This document shows, one piece after another, positions 36,514-44,972 of a stretch of 64,000 nucleotides of DNA. The notes under the pieces were generated by a model. The model did no database searches and was not told the DNA's origin. It was given only the letters and a program-made list of their open reading frames with translations. Within the stretch, counting starts at the first letter, position 1. Each line of letters opens with the position of its first letter. The stretch is from Bdellovibrio bacteriovorus (lineage in GTDB: Bacteria; Bdellovibrionota; Bdellovibrionia; Bdellovibrionales; Bdellovibrionaceae): assembly GCF_001592745.1 (NCBI RefSeq), contig NZ_LUKD01000001.1:1322848-1386847 (forward strand). Reading direction: 5' to 3'. The position numbers and the translations under genes were made by a program.

Positions 36514-37677
36514 CTAGGCTTTATCGAAGGCGTTTTTTAAGTCGTTTAGTAGATCGTTCAAGTCTTCCACCCCTACAGAGAGGCGAATCAACGAATCATC
36601 GATCCCTAAAGCCTTGCGGTTTTCCGCCGGAACGGAGGCATGCGTCATAATCGCTGGATGCTCGATAAGGCTTTCTACGCCTCCCAAGCTCTCTGCCAAA
36701 GAGAAAACATTCACATTTTCAAGGAATTTGCGGGCAGAATCCATGCCTCCCTTGATGTAGAAAGTTATCATTCCGCCAAAGCCGTGCATCTGCTCTTTAG
36801 CCAAAGCATGTTGAGGATGGCTCTCAAGACCTGGATAGATGACTTTGTCCACTTTTGGATGGCTTTCCAAAAACTTCGCGATCGCCATCGCATTTTCCTG
36901 GTGGGCCTTCATACGCAATGGCAAAGTTTTCAAACTTCTTAAGCACATGAACGAATCAAAAGGTCCTTGGATTGCGCCCATGCCGTTGCTTAAGAAAGCT
37001 AATTTTTCCGCCAGGTCATCACGAGAGGTCACCGCAATACCGCCAACCACGTCACTGTGGCCACCGATATACTTCGTTGCGGAGTGAACGACGATGTCAG
37101 CGCCCAACTCTAAAGGACGTTGGAAGTACGGGCTCATAAACGTGTTATCGACCGCAACGATGATACCTTTAGATTTCGCAATCGCAGAGATGCGTTTGAT
37201 GTCGACAAGTTTCAAAGTCGGATTTGTCGGAGTCTCTAACCACACCATTTTCGTAGTGGCTTTGATCGCCTTTTCGAAATTTTCTACTTTCGTCAAATCC
37301 GTATAAGAAAAGTCGATGCCATCATGCTTAAGGACTTTGTCGAACAGACGGAAAGTACCGCCATACATATCATCCATAGCAATCACATGATCGCCGCCTT
37401 TAAGGATGTGCAGAATAGTTGTTGTCGCCGCACAACCTGAAGCAAAAGCAAATCCGTACTTACCGCTTTCAAGGCTTGCCATACAATTTTCATAAGCGCG
37501 ACGAGTGGGGTTGTGAGTACGAGAATACTCCCATCCTTTATGTACGCCTGGAGATTCTTGTACATAAGTCGAGGTCAAATAAACAGGCGTCATGATGGCG
37601 CCAGTTGTTGGATCCGGTGATTGACCGGCATGAATAGCTCTAGTTGCAAAACCCAAATTCTCTGTTGTCTTCTTCAT
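36514..37677 (-). CDS. Cystathionine gamma-lyase/synthase-type PLP enzyme
   Basis: 387 residues, usual for the Cys/Met-metabolism PLP family. TRAIHAGQSPD near the start, EYSRTHNPTR (about 50-59), FASGCAATT, DNTFMSPYFQRPLELGAD and the PLP lysine in HSATKYIGGHSDV. It follows the cystathionine beta-synthase-like gene by eight bases. Together they would turn homocysteine plus serine into cysteine (reverse transsulfuration), so gamma-lyase is the likelier activity; gamma-synthase cannot be excluded by eye. Cytosolic. Confidence 0.88.
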   Translation of the reverse strand: MKKTTENLGFATRAIHAGQSPDPTTGAIMTPVYLTSTYVQESPGVHKGWEYSRTHNPTRRAYENCMASLESGKYGFAFASGCAATTTILHILKGGDHVIAMDDMYGGTFRLFDKVLKHDGIDFSYTDLTKVENFEKAIKATTKMVWLETPTNPTLKLVDIKRISAIAKSKGIIVAVDNTFMSPYFQRPLELGADIVVHSATKYIGGHSDVVGGIAVTSRDDLAEKLAFLSNGMGAIQGPFDSFMCLRSLKTLPLRMKAHQENAMAIAKFLESHPKVDKVIYPGLESHPQHALAKEQMHGFGGMITFYIKGGMDSARKFLENVNVFSLAESLGGVESLIEHPAIMTHASVPAENRKALGIDDSLIRLSVGVEDLNDLLNDLKNAFDKA

Positions 37678-37685
37678 AGCGACAC

Positions 37686-38732
37686 CTATTTTTTTAGATT
37701 CTTCAATGCCTCTTCAGCACTGATCACGCGATTAAATGCAGTTTTCACATCAGCTTCTTTAAGGAAACCGTTTTCAATCATCCATTTGTCGTTGAAGGCT
37801 TTGCTCAGATATTGGCGACCGCTATCCGGGAAGATCACGACGATGTTTGAAGGCTTTTCTAGCTTTTCAGAAGCTTTCAATGCGCCCACAAGAGCTGTTG
37901 CGCTGGATGGTCCAACCAACAAGCCTTCTTCCGACACCAAACGACGTGTCATATCAAAAGCTTCGGGGTCGCTGACACGAATAAAACCATCGTAAATATC
38001 CAAGTGAACGTTTCCTGGAAGCATATCTTCACCGATACCTTCCACTTTGTAAGAACCTGGAGGATCCACAATCTTTTTATGATAAAAAAGATCGTAAAGA
38101 ATACTTCCGATCGGATCGGCGCAGATCACCTTTACGTCAGATTTCTTCTCTTTAAGAAATTTCGCGCAACCTGAAAGAGTCCCGCCGGTACCAGCTCCGC
38201 CTACCAGCATATCAATCTTTCCATCCATCTGTTCCCAGATTTCTGGACCCGTCGTTCTATAGTGACGAGTAGGATTGTCCGGATTAAAGAATTGATTCGC
38301 TAAAAATGCGCCCGGAGTCTGCTCCGCGATCTTTTTTGAGACAGAATAATGACTGAGTGGATCTTCCGGTTCCACCATCGGAGTGATAACGACTTGAGCT
38401 CCATAAGCACGCAATAAAGCACGCTTTTCTTCGCTCATCTTTTCAGGCATCACGAAAATACATTTATAACCTTTAACCGCGGCCGCCAAAGCCAAGCCTA
38501 CGCCCGTGTTTCCGGAAGTTGCTTCGACAATAGTGCCACCAGGCTTTAAATCGCCGCGCTTTTCAGCCTCTTCGATCATGGCAACGGCCACGCGGTCCTT
38601 AATACTGCCACCCGGGTTAAAATATTCTACTTTAGCAAAGAATTTATGCTTTGAACCCTTTGTGACGTTGTGAAGAGCCACTATCGGCGTGTCGCCGACA
38701 GTATCCAAAATCGAATTATAGATTTGTGACAT
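37686..38732 (-). CDS. Cystathionine beta-synthase / cysteine synthase family
   Basis: 348 residues. Fold type II PLP enzyme: FNPGGSIKDRVAV with the PLP lysine (about 39-51), EATSGNTGVGLA, GAGTGGTLSGCAK. It lacks the CBS regulatory domains of animal enzymes. Position in front of the gamma-lyase gene favours a cystathionine beta-synthase role. The C-terminal tail is longer than in CysK. A 70-aa gene precedes it by six bases. Confidence 0.86.
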   Translation of the reverse strand: MSQIYNSILDTVGDTPIVALHNVTKGSKHKFFAKVEYFNPGGSIKDRVAVAMIEEAEKRGDLKPGGTIVEATSGNTGVGLALAAAVKGYKCIFVMPEKMSEEKRALLRAYGAQVVITPMVEPEDPLSHYSVSKKIAEQTPGAFLANQFFNPDNPTRHYRTTGPEIWEQMDGKIDMLVGGAGTGGTLSGCAKFLKEKKSDVKVICADPIGSILYDLFYHKKIVDPPGSYKVEGIGEDMLPGNVHLDIYDGFIRVSDPEAFDMTRRLVSEEGLLVGPSSATALVGALKASEKLEKPSNIVVIFPDSGRQYLSKAFNDKWMIENGFLKEADVKTAFNRVISAEEALKNLKK

Positions 38733-38738
38733 GATTTA

Positions 38739-38951
38739 CTATCTTTCTAAGTCATTTCTTCTTCTGTTGGGACGAAGAAGGACTGAATTCATCGACTGCA
38801 AAACTGTATTCATTTGAGTCAAAGGATCTACGGAATAGTCCATGCCAAGCTCAGTCGTCAGTTGCTTCACAAGTTGACGGCTCGGTTGATCTTTCATCAA
38901 TTCGTCCACCAATTTTTCTAAAGCAGCCTGTTTTTTGTCTGATTGTGCCAT
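38739..38951 (-). CDS. Small conserved-looking protein, 70 aa
   Basis: 70 residues, charged and helical, beginning MAQSDKKQAALEKLVDELMK and ending in RRRNDLER. GGAGGAAG lies just before the ATG, and the gene is packed 27 bases after tadC-like and six bases before the PLP gene, so it is translated in that operon. It has no signal or membrane segment. Function unknown. Confidence 0.68.
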   Translation of the reverse strand: MAQSDKKQAALEKLVDELMKDQPSRQLVKQLTTELGMDYSVDPLTQMNTVLQSMNSVLLRPNRRRNDLER

Positions 38952-38978
38952 GGGCCTTCCTCCAACACGGCCACTCTA

Positions 38979-39416
38979 TCACCCCCCTCCTAAAGAGTGA
39001 AAAAAATTTTGCAAAAGCGGTCCAAAAAGGAGCATCAAAAACGCGGGAAATTGGAAAATTAAGAGGGGTACGAGCATTATAAATGGCAATCGCGCAATTT
39101 TATTTGTTATTTCCTCGTGGCAGGCCTCAATAAGTTCTTCTTCCAGCCTGATAAGGACACCATGTATGGCCTCACCATGCAGTCCTCTTTCTAAAATTTG
39201 CAAAAGAGTGCGGCGATGAAGGGAGGAAATGGCCTGAACGCAGGCTTTTGGATCCTGCCCCTGCTGCAAAAGAGCCAGCCATTGCGTCACGATCAGCGGA
39301 AATTCGCCTTCATGCTTTTTAATATACTGCAAAACACCCTGTTTGACCGATTGGCCCTTTTCAATAGCGCGTTTTACGGAACTTAATAACTCCAATGGTG
39401 GTGCTAAACCTTCCAT
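38979..39416 (-). CDS. Short TadC-like pilus assembly protein (T2SSF fold)
   Basis: 145 residues from the ATG at 39416, which has AAGGAG seven bases upstream; a longer frame to 39446 is less likely. It resembles a single GspF/TadC domain with a helical bundle and C-terminal hydrophobic helix (about 110-140). TadC proteins are usually near 300 residues, so this is a half-size form. It overlaps the TadB-like gene by 13 bases. TadB/TadC form the inner-membrane platform of Flp pili. Confidence 0.72.
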   Translation of the reverse strand: MEGLAPPLELLSSVKRAIEKGQSVKQGVLQYIKKHEGEFPLIVTQWLALLQQGQDPKACVQAISSLHRRTLLQILERGLHGEAIHGVLIRLEEELIEACHEEITNKIARLPFIMLVPLLIFQFPAFLMLLFGPLLQNFFHSLGGG

Positions 39417-40141
39417 TTCAATCTCCTTCCCATCGAAAAAATCCAAATCAGTCCGCCTAAAAAGATTAATGACGACATTAAGATAAGTTTTTGGTGCTCT
39501 TTGAATCCAAATTGCATGATCACAAAGAAAAGTAGTGCGACATAAAGAGCGGTGACAATTATCGCCTGCATCTTCAATTGTTGACTCACTTGTCCAGACC
39601 TACGTCGAAAATCTTCGTGCATTTTTAATTCTCGTCGAAGCGCCTTTACTTGATCGATGCAACGACTTTGCGAACGATCAATTTCTAAAATCTCATCCCG
39701 GAAATCCTGTAGCAGAGCGGATTTCATGGCGATGACATTTTCCGACATCGCCAGTGATTGATAGAGTTCCATGAGCTGATGGCGCATCCAACCGGATTGA
39801 TTTTCGATGGCTGCATACAAAGATGAGCGGAAAGATTTTCCCGTTTGCAGACCTAAAATCACCGCATCTAACAGCGGAATCAGCGCGCTTCGCATTCGTT
39901 TCATCAGGAAAAAACGCAAAATTCGCGGAAAAAACTTTAAAGTTATCAAAAGAATGCCGATGAAAAGCCACAGTGAAGGTGCGGTTGGCATGTTTGCGGT
40001 GAAAAAGCAGATCACAACAAGGTTCAAGATCGAAAGAGTTCGAACAAGTTGTTGAGAGAAAGCGAATTCACGCGCCATCGACGAAAGAATTCGATGAACG
40101 AGCACGTGTCCGATCAGCGAAATCATAAAAATGATGAGCAA
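39404..40141 (-). CDS. Short TadB-like pilus assembly protein (T2SSF fold)
   Basis: 245 residues with hydrophobic helices near the N-terminus, at about 45-75 and at the C-terminus (about 190-235), and a cytosolic region with LLDAVILGLQTGKSFRSSL, the T2SSF-type motif. Starts at TTG with GGAGGT five bases upstream. TadB is more often about 300 residues. No TadA ATPase or pilin gene is next to the pair, so the ATPase must be elsewhere. Confidence 0.74.
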   Translation of the reverse strand: MLIIFMISLIGHVLVHRILSSMAREFAFSQQLVRTLSILNLVVICFFTANMPTAPSLWLFIGILLITLKFFPRILRFFLMKRMRSALIPLLDAVILGLQTGKSFRSSLYAAIENQSGWMRHQLMELYQSLAMSENVIAMKSALLQDFRDEILEIDRSQSRCIDQVKALRRELKMHEDFRRRSGQVSQQLKMQAIIVTALYVALLFFVIMQFGFKEHQKLILMSSLIFLGGLIWIFSMGRRLKWKV

Positions 40142-40288
40142 AGGGCACCTCCACCGGATCTTGAAGTTCGCAAAAAATATGCAAGGTAAATTTTTTGTTG
40201 ACGAGGCTGGTCTAATTGTTGAAGACTTAAGTTAAGAAAAGTTTTTATGTTAGAAACAACAACAACGTTTGCATCCTAGGAGGAGCAC

Positions 40289-40399
40289 ATGGCAAAGAAA
40301 GCAGCAAAAAAAGCTACAAAAAAAGCAGCTAAAAAAACTACTAAGAAAGCCGCTAAGAAAACTACAAAGAAAGCTACTAAAAAAGCTTCTAAGAAGTAA
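40289..40399 (+). CDS. 36-aa histone-H1-like Lys/Ala repeat protein
   Basis: The reading frame encodes MAKK then eight more four-residue units of the form xxKK, where xx is AA, AT, TT or AS; it ends ASKK-stop. Half the residues are lysine. AGGAGGAG lies directly before the ATG and a strong terminator follows, which argues for real expression. Such tails resemble the C-terminal part of eukaryotic H1 and bacterial AlgP/HctB-like DNA-binding proteins. It stands alone without a globular domain. DNA or RNA compaction is the likely role, inferred only from composition. Confidence 0.7.
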   Translation: MAKKAAKKATKKAAKKTTKKAAKKTTKKATKKASKK

Positions 40400-40431
40400 T
40401 TCTTACGGAACTAGTTTAGTTCTTAACGGAA

Positions 40432-40460
40432 ACCCCAGAGGAAACTCTGGGGTTTTTTTA
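40432..40460 (+). terminator. Terminator of the xxKK protein gene
   Basis: CCCCAGAG and CTCTGGGG around loop GAAA, followed by seven T. Confidence 0.9.
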
Positions 40461-40526
40461 TACCCTGAAACCCGCTCTGGGTGCGCATTTCCGGTCGACG
40501 GACATTTTCTATAAATTCCAAAAATA

Positions 40527-40561
40527 GAAAATCCCGAAAGCTTTCACCTTCAGGATTTTTC
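40527..40561 (-). terminator. Terminator at end of the MCE operon
   Basis: On the minus strand AAATCCTGAA pairs with TTCGGGATTT (one G-U), followed by T-rich bases. Confidence 0.6.
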
Positions 40562-40596
40562 TAAGAAACACATTTTAAATTTTTAAATTTCGCGGA

Positions 40597-41430
40597 CTAG
40601 AAATAGTAGATGGCACCGACTGAACCGTTCGGCAAAATCATCGAACGTTTTACTTCCCACATCGCCGTCAATTCCCCAAAGAAAGACAATCCGGCGAATT
40701 CACCATTAAGTTGATTGTACTGAAGACCCGCTGACGCATTGACAAAATCCGTGCCAAAACGACCGGTTTTTTTCTCGCTTTCAGTCAAAACACGGTCCAG
40801 GATGTCAGAGTTTTCGTAATCGCTGGATCTTCCACGCGAGTTGTACCAGCGCGAATAACCCACTGTTGTGTAAGGCGCCAAGAAATCACCATCAAAAGCG
40901 TGTTTCCAAGCTACTTGGAAGGTGTTGTAACCAGGTCCTGTGCCAAATCCCGCAACAACTCCATCGGCTTCTTCAAAATTTAGTTCCATGTTAAAGCCGG
41001 CAACTCCCAAAGTTCCGCCTACCGCGACTCCCGCGCCCACTTTTCTTTCGGCGCGCATCTTTAGTGTCGTGTCGTAGGAATAACCGCTAGAGCCTGAGTA
41101 ATAAGTGTTTGCAGCTCCTGGAATTGAATGGATCACGTCACTTGAAGTAGAACGCTGCGGAGGAGAATGAACCGTAGGAGAAGCCATTACAGGTGCTTCT
41201 TCCTCTTCCACATTTCCTTGATCAATAACCAAAGCACCTTGCTGAGGACGTTCTTCAAATGCATTTGATTGATGTTGCATGCGGATGTCGCGGGCGTATT
41301 CCGCTTCGATCGAGCGCGACTTCGATTTGATAGTTGCTGCATCAGAGCCAAGATTCAAAGGGGCCGCATGGGCCTGAACAAAGCTCAAGAAAAGGAGTGC
41401 TCCCAAGGAACACGCTGAAACTTTTAACAT
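40597..41430 (-). CDS. Predicted outer-membrane protein at end of MCE operon
   Basis: 277 residues. Signal peptide ends near AHAAP (about residue 23). A polar, Glu/Gln/Pro/Ser-rich linker (about 40-115) is followed by a beta-rich domain with many Gly/Tyr/Phe and a C-terminal YYF, as in small outer-membrane barrels. AAGGAGGT SD is perfect. It lies 21 bases after the MlaD-like gene, so it is the last gene of the lipid-transport unit and could be its outer-membrane partner (inference). Confidence 0.7.
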   Translation of the reverse strand: MLKVSACSLGALLFLSFVQAHAAPLNLGSDAATIKSKSRSIEAEYARDIRMQHQSNAFEERPQQGALVIDQGNVEEEEAPVMASPTVHSPPQRSTSSDVIHSIPGAANTYYSGSSGYSYDTTLKMRAERKVGAGVAVGGTLGVAGFNMELNFEEADGVVAGFGTGPGYNTFQVAWKHAFDGDFLAPYTTVGYSRWYNSRGRSSDYENSDILDRVLTESEKKTGRFGTDFVNASAGLQYNQLNGEFAGLSFFGELTAMWEVKRSMILPNGSVGAIYYF

Positions 41431-41451
41431 AGGACCTCCTTATAGGGAGAT

Positions 41452-42228
41452 CTAAAAAATACGGGCTCTTACGCCTTCTTCCTGAAAGAACTTTTTAATC
41501 GCGGGACCATCTAATGGTTCCAATCTAAAAAGGAGCTTATGAACAAGGTCATAAGTTTCTTCCGCTTTCTTAGATCTCATATTGTGAGTAAAATATGCCA
41601 TGTCATCGCTGATTTTGACCGCGTTATCAAGCAATCTTGCCACATCTTGATTCTTGGTGGTTTTATCCAAAAGAACCAGTGTTTTGTTGAAGTTTGTCGT
41701 CAGTCTATCCAACTGCTGAATCATATTGGTGACCGAGCCTTCATTTTTTTCAACGAGATCAATCAGTTTTCCCGCTAAACCATAGCTTTGTGAGATCAAC
41801 TGATCGATACGCGGAGGATCTTCTCCCCGAACATAGTCACCCGAAGAAAATTCTGCGGCTTCCCCACTTCCCGGAGAGATTTCTAAAAACTTTTCCCCGA
41901 TCACACCCGCTAGATTGATGAAAAATTTGGAATCTTTACGGACACTGGTCCAGGCTTTTTTATCTACGGTGATTGTTAGACGCAGTTTCACCTCTTCACC
42001 ATTAGCCATTTTAAAAGAGGGATCGAAGTTAATTGATTTTACCTTGCCTACTTTAATACCCATAACGCGGACTGGAGATCCTTCTTCGATTCCACCAGCA
42101 TAGTTGTACATGACATTAAGTTCTTTAGAGTTAGAAAAAGGAGAAATGAAACCCATAAAGTAAGCGAACACCACAATGAGCGCTACAGAGACAAGAGCCA
42201 GCAAACCTACCTTGGTTTCAACCTTCAT
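41452..42228 (-). CDS. mlaD: MCE-domain lipid-binding protein (MlaD-like)
   Basis: 258 residues. One N-terminal helix (about 6-28), then an MCE domain (about 36-125) with GGIEEGSPVRVMGIKVGKV, and a long helical C-terminal region (about 140-258). MlaD forms a hexameric ring on the inner-membrane transporter and passes phospholipids. The helical tail is longer than in E. coli MlaD, more like the tube-forming MCE proteins. It follows the second permease by eight bases. Confidence 0.9.
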   Translation of the reverse strand: MKVETKVGLLALVSVALIVVFAYFMGFISPFSNSKELNVMYNYAGGIEEGSPVRVMGIKVGKVKSINFDPSFKMANGEEVKLRLTITVDKKAWTSVRKDSKFFINLAGVIGEKFLEISPGSGEAAEFSSGDYVRGEDPPRIDQLISQSYGLAGKLIDLVEKNEGSVTNMIQQLDRLTTNFNKTLVLLDKTTKNQDVARLLDNAVKISDDMAYFTHNMRSKKAEETYDLVHKLLFRLEPLDGPAIKKFFQEEGVRARIF

Positions 42229-42236
42229 ACGTTCTC

Positions 42237-42956
42237 CTAATAAAGATAACTAAAAGTATAGGACAAAATAAAATCAATCACAATAATTGCAATCGAAGCC
42301 ACGACCACGGTGTTCGTCGTTGCTCTGCCGACACCTTCGGCGCCTTGTTGACATCGAAAACCAAAGTAGCAAGCAACGATGGGAATGACTCCTCCGAAAC
42401 AAGCACCTTTGATCGCGGCAAAAACCATATCTTGAAATTGCACAAAACGATCCATCGACGTGAGAAACATCGATGGTGTGTAGCCTAAGTAATGTTGGCT
42501 GACGATAATGGCAGAGAAAATACAGGTCATATTCGCGATGATCGTCAACATCATGCATCCCAAAACACAGGCCAGAAATCTTGGAACTACAAGGTAATTT
42601 ACCGGATCAATACCGAGCATTTTAAATGCATCGACTTGCTCTGTGATTTGCATCGTCCCCACTTCGGAGGCGTAACCTGCTCCCACGCGAGAGGTCAGAA
42701 GAAGTGCGGTAAGAATGGCGCCAAGTTCTCGCAGAATGAGCAAAGCCGCAAACCCCGGAACCATCGAGTCGTTTTGGATAACCAGCTTCATATGGAATGA
42801 CGATTCTAAGATCGTCACAATAGCGGCAAATGAAACGCAGAAAAGAATGATGATCAAACTTTTGTTCGCTACGAAATAAAGCTGCTGAAAGAACTCTTTT
42901 CTGCGGAATGGAGGACTGAACACTCCCGTCATTGTTTCGGCGATTAAAGAAATCAT
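42237..42956 (-). CDS. MlaE-family permease, second copy
   Basis: 239 residues from the ATG at 42956, which overlaps the upstream permease stop as ATGA; a longer frame to 43148 is an artefact. Five to six helices with the MlaE pattern: ILRELGAILTALLLTSRVGAG-type segment, GTMQITEQVDAF, LGIDPVNYLVVPR and a C-terminal GAEGVGRATTNTVV. It is clearly different from the copy upstream, so the transporter could be a heterodimer. Confidence 0.88.
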   Translation of the reverse strand: MISLIAETMTGVFSPPFRRKEFFQQLYFVANKSLIIILFCVSFAAIVTILESSFHMKLVIQNDSMVPGFAALLILRELGAILTALLLTSRVGAGYASEVGTMQITEQVDAFKMLGIDPVNYLVVPRFLACVLGCMMLTIIANMTCIFSAIIVSQHYLGYTPSMFLTSMDRFVQFQDMVFAAIKGACFGGVIPIVACYFGFRCQQGAEGVGRATTNTVVVASIAIIVIDFILSYTFSYLY

Positions 42957-43732
42957 GAGCGGTAGCCTCGAATCATTTGTAAGATCACTTCGCCTAAAAA
43001 GCTTGTCATCCAGTCCACAACAACGATGCAAATCATAGTGCTCACGGATGTCGCAACCACCGCGCGCCCGACACCCTTGGCTCCGCCCGTCGTAGTGAAA
43101 CCCTTGAAAGTACAGATGGTTGCTAAAACAAGCGCGAAAGCTCCGCATTTAATTACGCCACTTAAAATAGAGACCGGACTGACAATCATGGGAACATGGC
43201 GAAGGTATTCTTCAAAGTTCACCCCCGCAAACGCGTACCCCATCAACATTCCACCGAACACGGACATGATAAGTCCGCCACCCAGTAAGAAGAAACTAGA
43301 GATGATGATACCTAAAAACCGTGGCGCGATAATCTCTTGCATGGGATCCGCGCCCAAACAGCGAACGGCATCAATTTGTTCTGTCACCCGCATGGTTCCT
43401 AATTCCGCTGATGTGAAAGCGCCGACTTTTCCACTCAACATGAAAGCGATGAGTAAAGGTCCCACTTCACGGAAGGTACCACTGGTGGCAAGGCCTCCCA
43501 AATATCCTAAGGCACCGAATTCTTTCATTTGCAGAGCAAACTGCACTGTCATAATGGCGCCAACAAAAAAGCCGGCCATCGCTGTCGTGAAAAAACTGTC
43601 AGCCGTAACCTTCCAAATCTGTTCGAAAACTTCGTGGATTTTAATTTTTTTATAAAAAAGAGATCTTAGAATTTTCTGTAGAAAAAGCAGGGCTCCCCCC
43701 ACCTCATCTAAAATTGATATGAAGAGGGTCAT
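42953..43732 (-). CDS. mlaE: MlaE-family permease, first copy
   Basis: 259 residues. MlaE hallmarks: REVGPLLIAFMLSGKVGA-type loop, LGTMRVTEQIDAV, CLGADPMQEIIAPRFLG and KGVGRAVVATSVST near the C-terminus. It forms the membrane part of an ABC transporter that moves phospholipids between membranes. It overlaps the ATPase gene by four bases and the second permease by four bases. Confidence 0.92.
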   Translation of the reverse strand: MTLFISILDEVGGALLFLQKILRSLFYKKIKIHEVFEQIWKVTADSFFTTAMAGFFVGAIMTVQFALQMKEFGALGYLGGLATSGTFREVGPLLIAFMLSGKVGAFTSAELGTMRVTEQIDAVRCLGADPMQEIIAPRFLGIIISSFFLLGGGLIMSVFGGMLMGYAFAGVNFEEYLRHVPMIVSPVSILSGVIKCGAFALVLATICTFKGFTTTGGAKGVGRAVVATSVSTMICIVVVDWMTSFLGEVILQMIRGYRS

Positions 43733-44460
43733 GCGCTTAAGACCTCTGACAGAAAGTCTTTCACCAGAGGGATTTCGGATTTTTTTAATTCATCCGGAGT
43801 ACCTTGTGCAACGATCTGTCCTTTATCTAAAACGACAATTCTATCGGCAATGGAAAGCGCACAATTCATATCGTGACTGACCACCAAAGATGTCGTCTTC
43901 AAAGTTCTAGAAAGGTCTAAAATAAGTTGATTCACGGCAGTTGTTGTCACCGGATCAAGTCCCGTTGTCGGTTCATCAAAAAGAAGAATCCGCGGCTCTA
44001 GTGCCACCGTGCGAGCCAGGCTTACGCGCTTTTGCATTCCATAAGAAATTTGTGCCGGAGTTTTTTGCTCAATCCCCTGCAAATTGACCAGGCGTAAAGC
44101 TTTGGTTACTTTTTCTTTGATCGTCGCTTCGTCGAAGTTATAGTGACGACGAAGGCCAAAGGCCACGTTTTCAAAAACAGTCAGAGAGTCGAAAAGAGCG
44201 GGATGCTGAAAAACCATTCCGCATTTTTTGCGGATCGGCAGATATTGTTCCTCAGTAAATTTAGAAACTTCTTGATCGTCGATCCAGATTTCACCTTCGT
44301 CGGGAGTTAAAAGACCTACGAGATTTTTCAATAGAACCGATTTTCCTGTCCCGGATGTCCCCAGAATGAAGATGATCTCGCCCTCGCGGATTTTCAGACT
44401 TAATCCGTTGAGCACCGTTCTTGTTCCAAATCTCTTTACGAGGTTCTTAAATTCGATCAC
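43729..44460 (-). CDS. mlaF: MlaF-like ABC ATPase, canonical copy
   Basis: 243 residues. Walker A GTSGTGKSVL (about 34-43), signature ISYGMQKRV, Walker B ILLFDEPTTGLD with the catalytic Glu, and the switch His in VVSHDMN. It powers the MlaE-type permeases. It overlaps the first permease gene by four bases. The signature YGMQKR is typical of the MCE-associated group. Confidence 0.92.
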   Translation of the reverse strand: MIEFKNLVKRFGTRTVLNGLSLKIREGEIIFILGTSGTGKSVLLKNLVGLLTPDEGEIWIDDQEVSKFTEEQYLPIRKKCGMVFQHPALFDSLTVFENVAFGLRRHYNFDEATIKEKVTKALRLVNLQGIEQKTPAQISYGMQKRVSLARTVALEPRILLFDEPTTGLDPVTTTAVNQLILDLSRTLKTTSLVVSHDMNCALSIADRIVVLDKGQIVAQGTPDELKKSEIPLVKDFLSEVLSA

Positions 44461-44503
44461 AACTCAATGTTAGTTGTCGGAAACTTAGCGGGTCAACCTG
44501 CAA

Positions 44504-44899
44504 TTAGTATTGCGGCTTCTGCGGAGGAACTTTTAAATAAAGTCCAGCTATCACCGCGGCTCCTACTAAGTACATAACTATGAACACCCATGGTTCGAAA
44601 TCTTGAAACAGTATTTTTGAAATCCATTCGGCGATAAAGCCTGAAGGATAAGTCACTTCACTTCCCGTTCCCTGTCGTAAATGTTCTTCCCATATAGTCA
44701 GCGGGCACGCGATTCCAAATACAGATTCGATGACGACAATTCCTATCATTGCCAGATGAAGGCGGCGCAACCAAAGATTTCTGACCCATTTCCAGTCCAA
44801 CCAACCGCCTATCATGATCAACGGAATAGGAATAAGAACACCTAAAACATAGAGGAAATGGCAATAAAGAACGATGTCGGCACTGTATTCTTGATTCAT
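44504..44899 (-). CDS. DUF2784 membrane protein
   Basis: 131 residues with four predicted helices. The motif order LHLAMIGIVVIESVFGIACPLTIWE and a conserved Trp/Glu/Arg pattern match the DUF2784 family of unknown function. It sits between two ABC ATPases of the lipid transporter and may be an accessory membrane subunit, or simply a passenger. No SD anomaly noted. Confidence 0.8.
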   Translation of the reverse strand: MNQEYSADIVLYCHFLYVLGVLIPIPLIMIGGWLDWKWVRNLWLRRLHLAMIGIVVIESVFGIACPLTIWEEHLRQGTGSEVTYPSGFIAEWISKILFQDFEPWVFIVMYLVGAAVIAGLYLKVPPQKPQY

Positions 44900-44972
44900 G
44901 AATTTAGAATACGCACTCGCAGAAAACGCAAAAGATCCAGTGAATGAATACAGATTGTTACGAAAAAGAAAA

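Noticed and set aside
40269..40514. Frame of 81 residues rich in Arg/Lys/Leu over the xxKK gene
   Set aside because: It is the shifted reading of the repeated codons; the in-frame 36-aa ORF has the SD and terminator.
42957..43148. N-terminal extension of the second MlaE permease
   Set aside because: The extra 64 residues read the other permease gene out of frame; ATG at 42956 overlaps the upstream stop as ATGA and fits the family.
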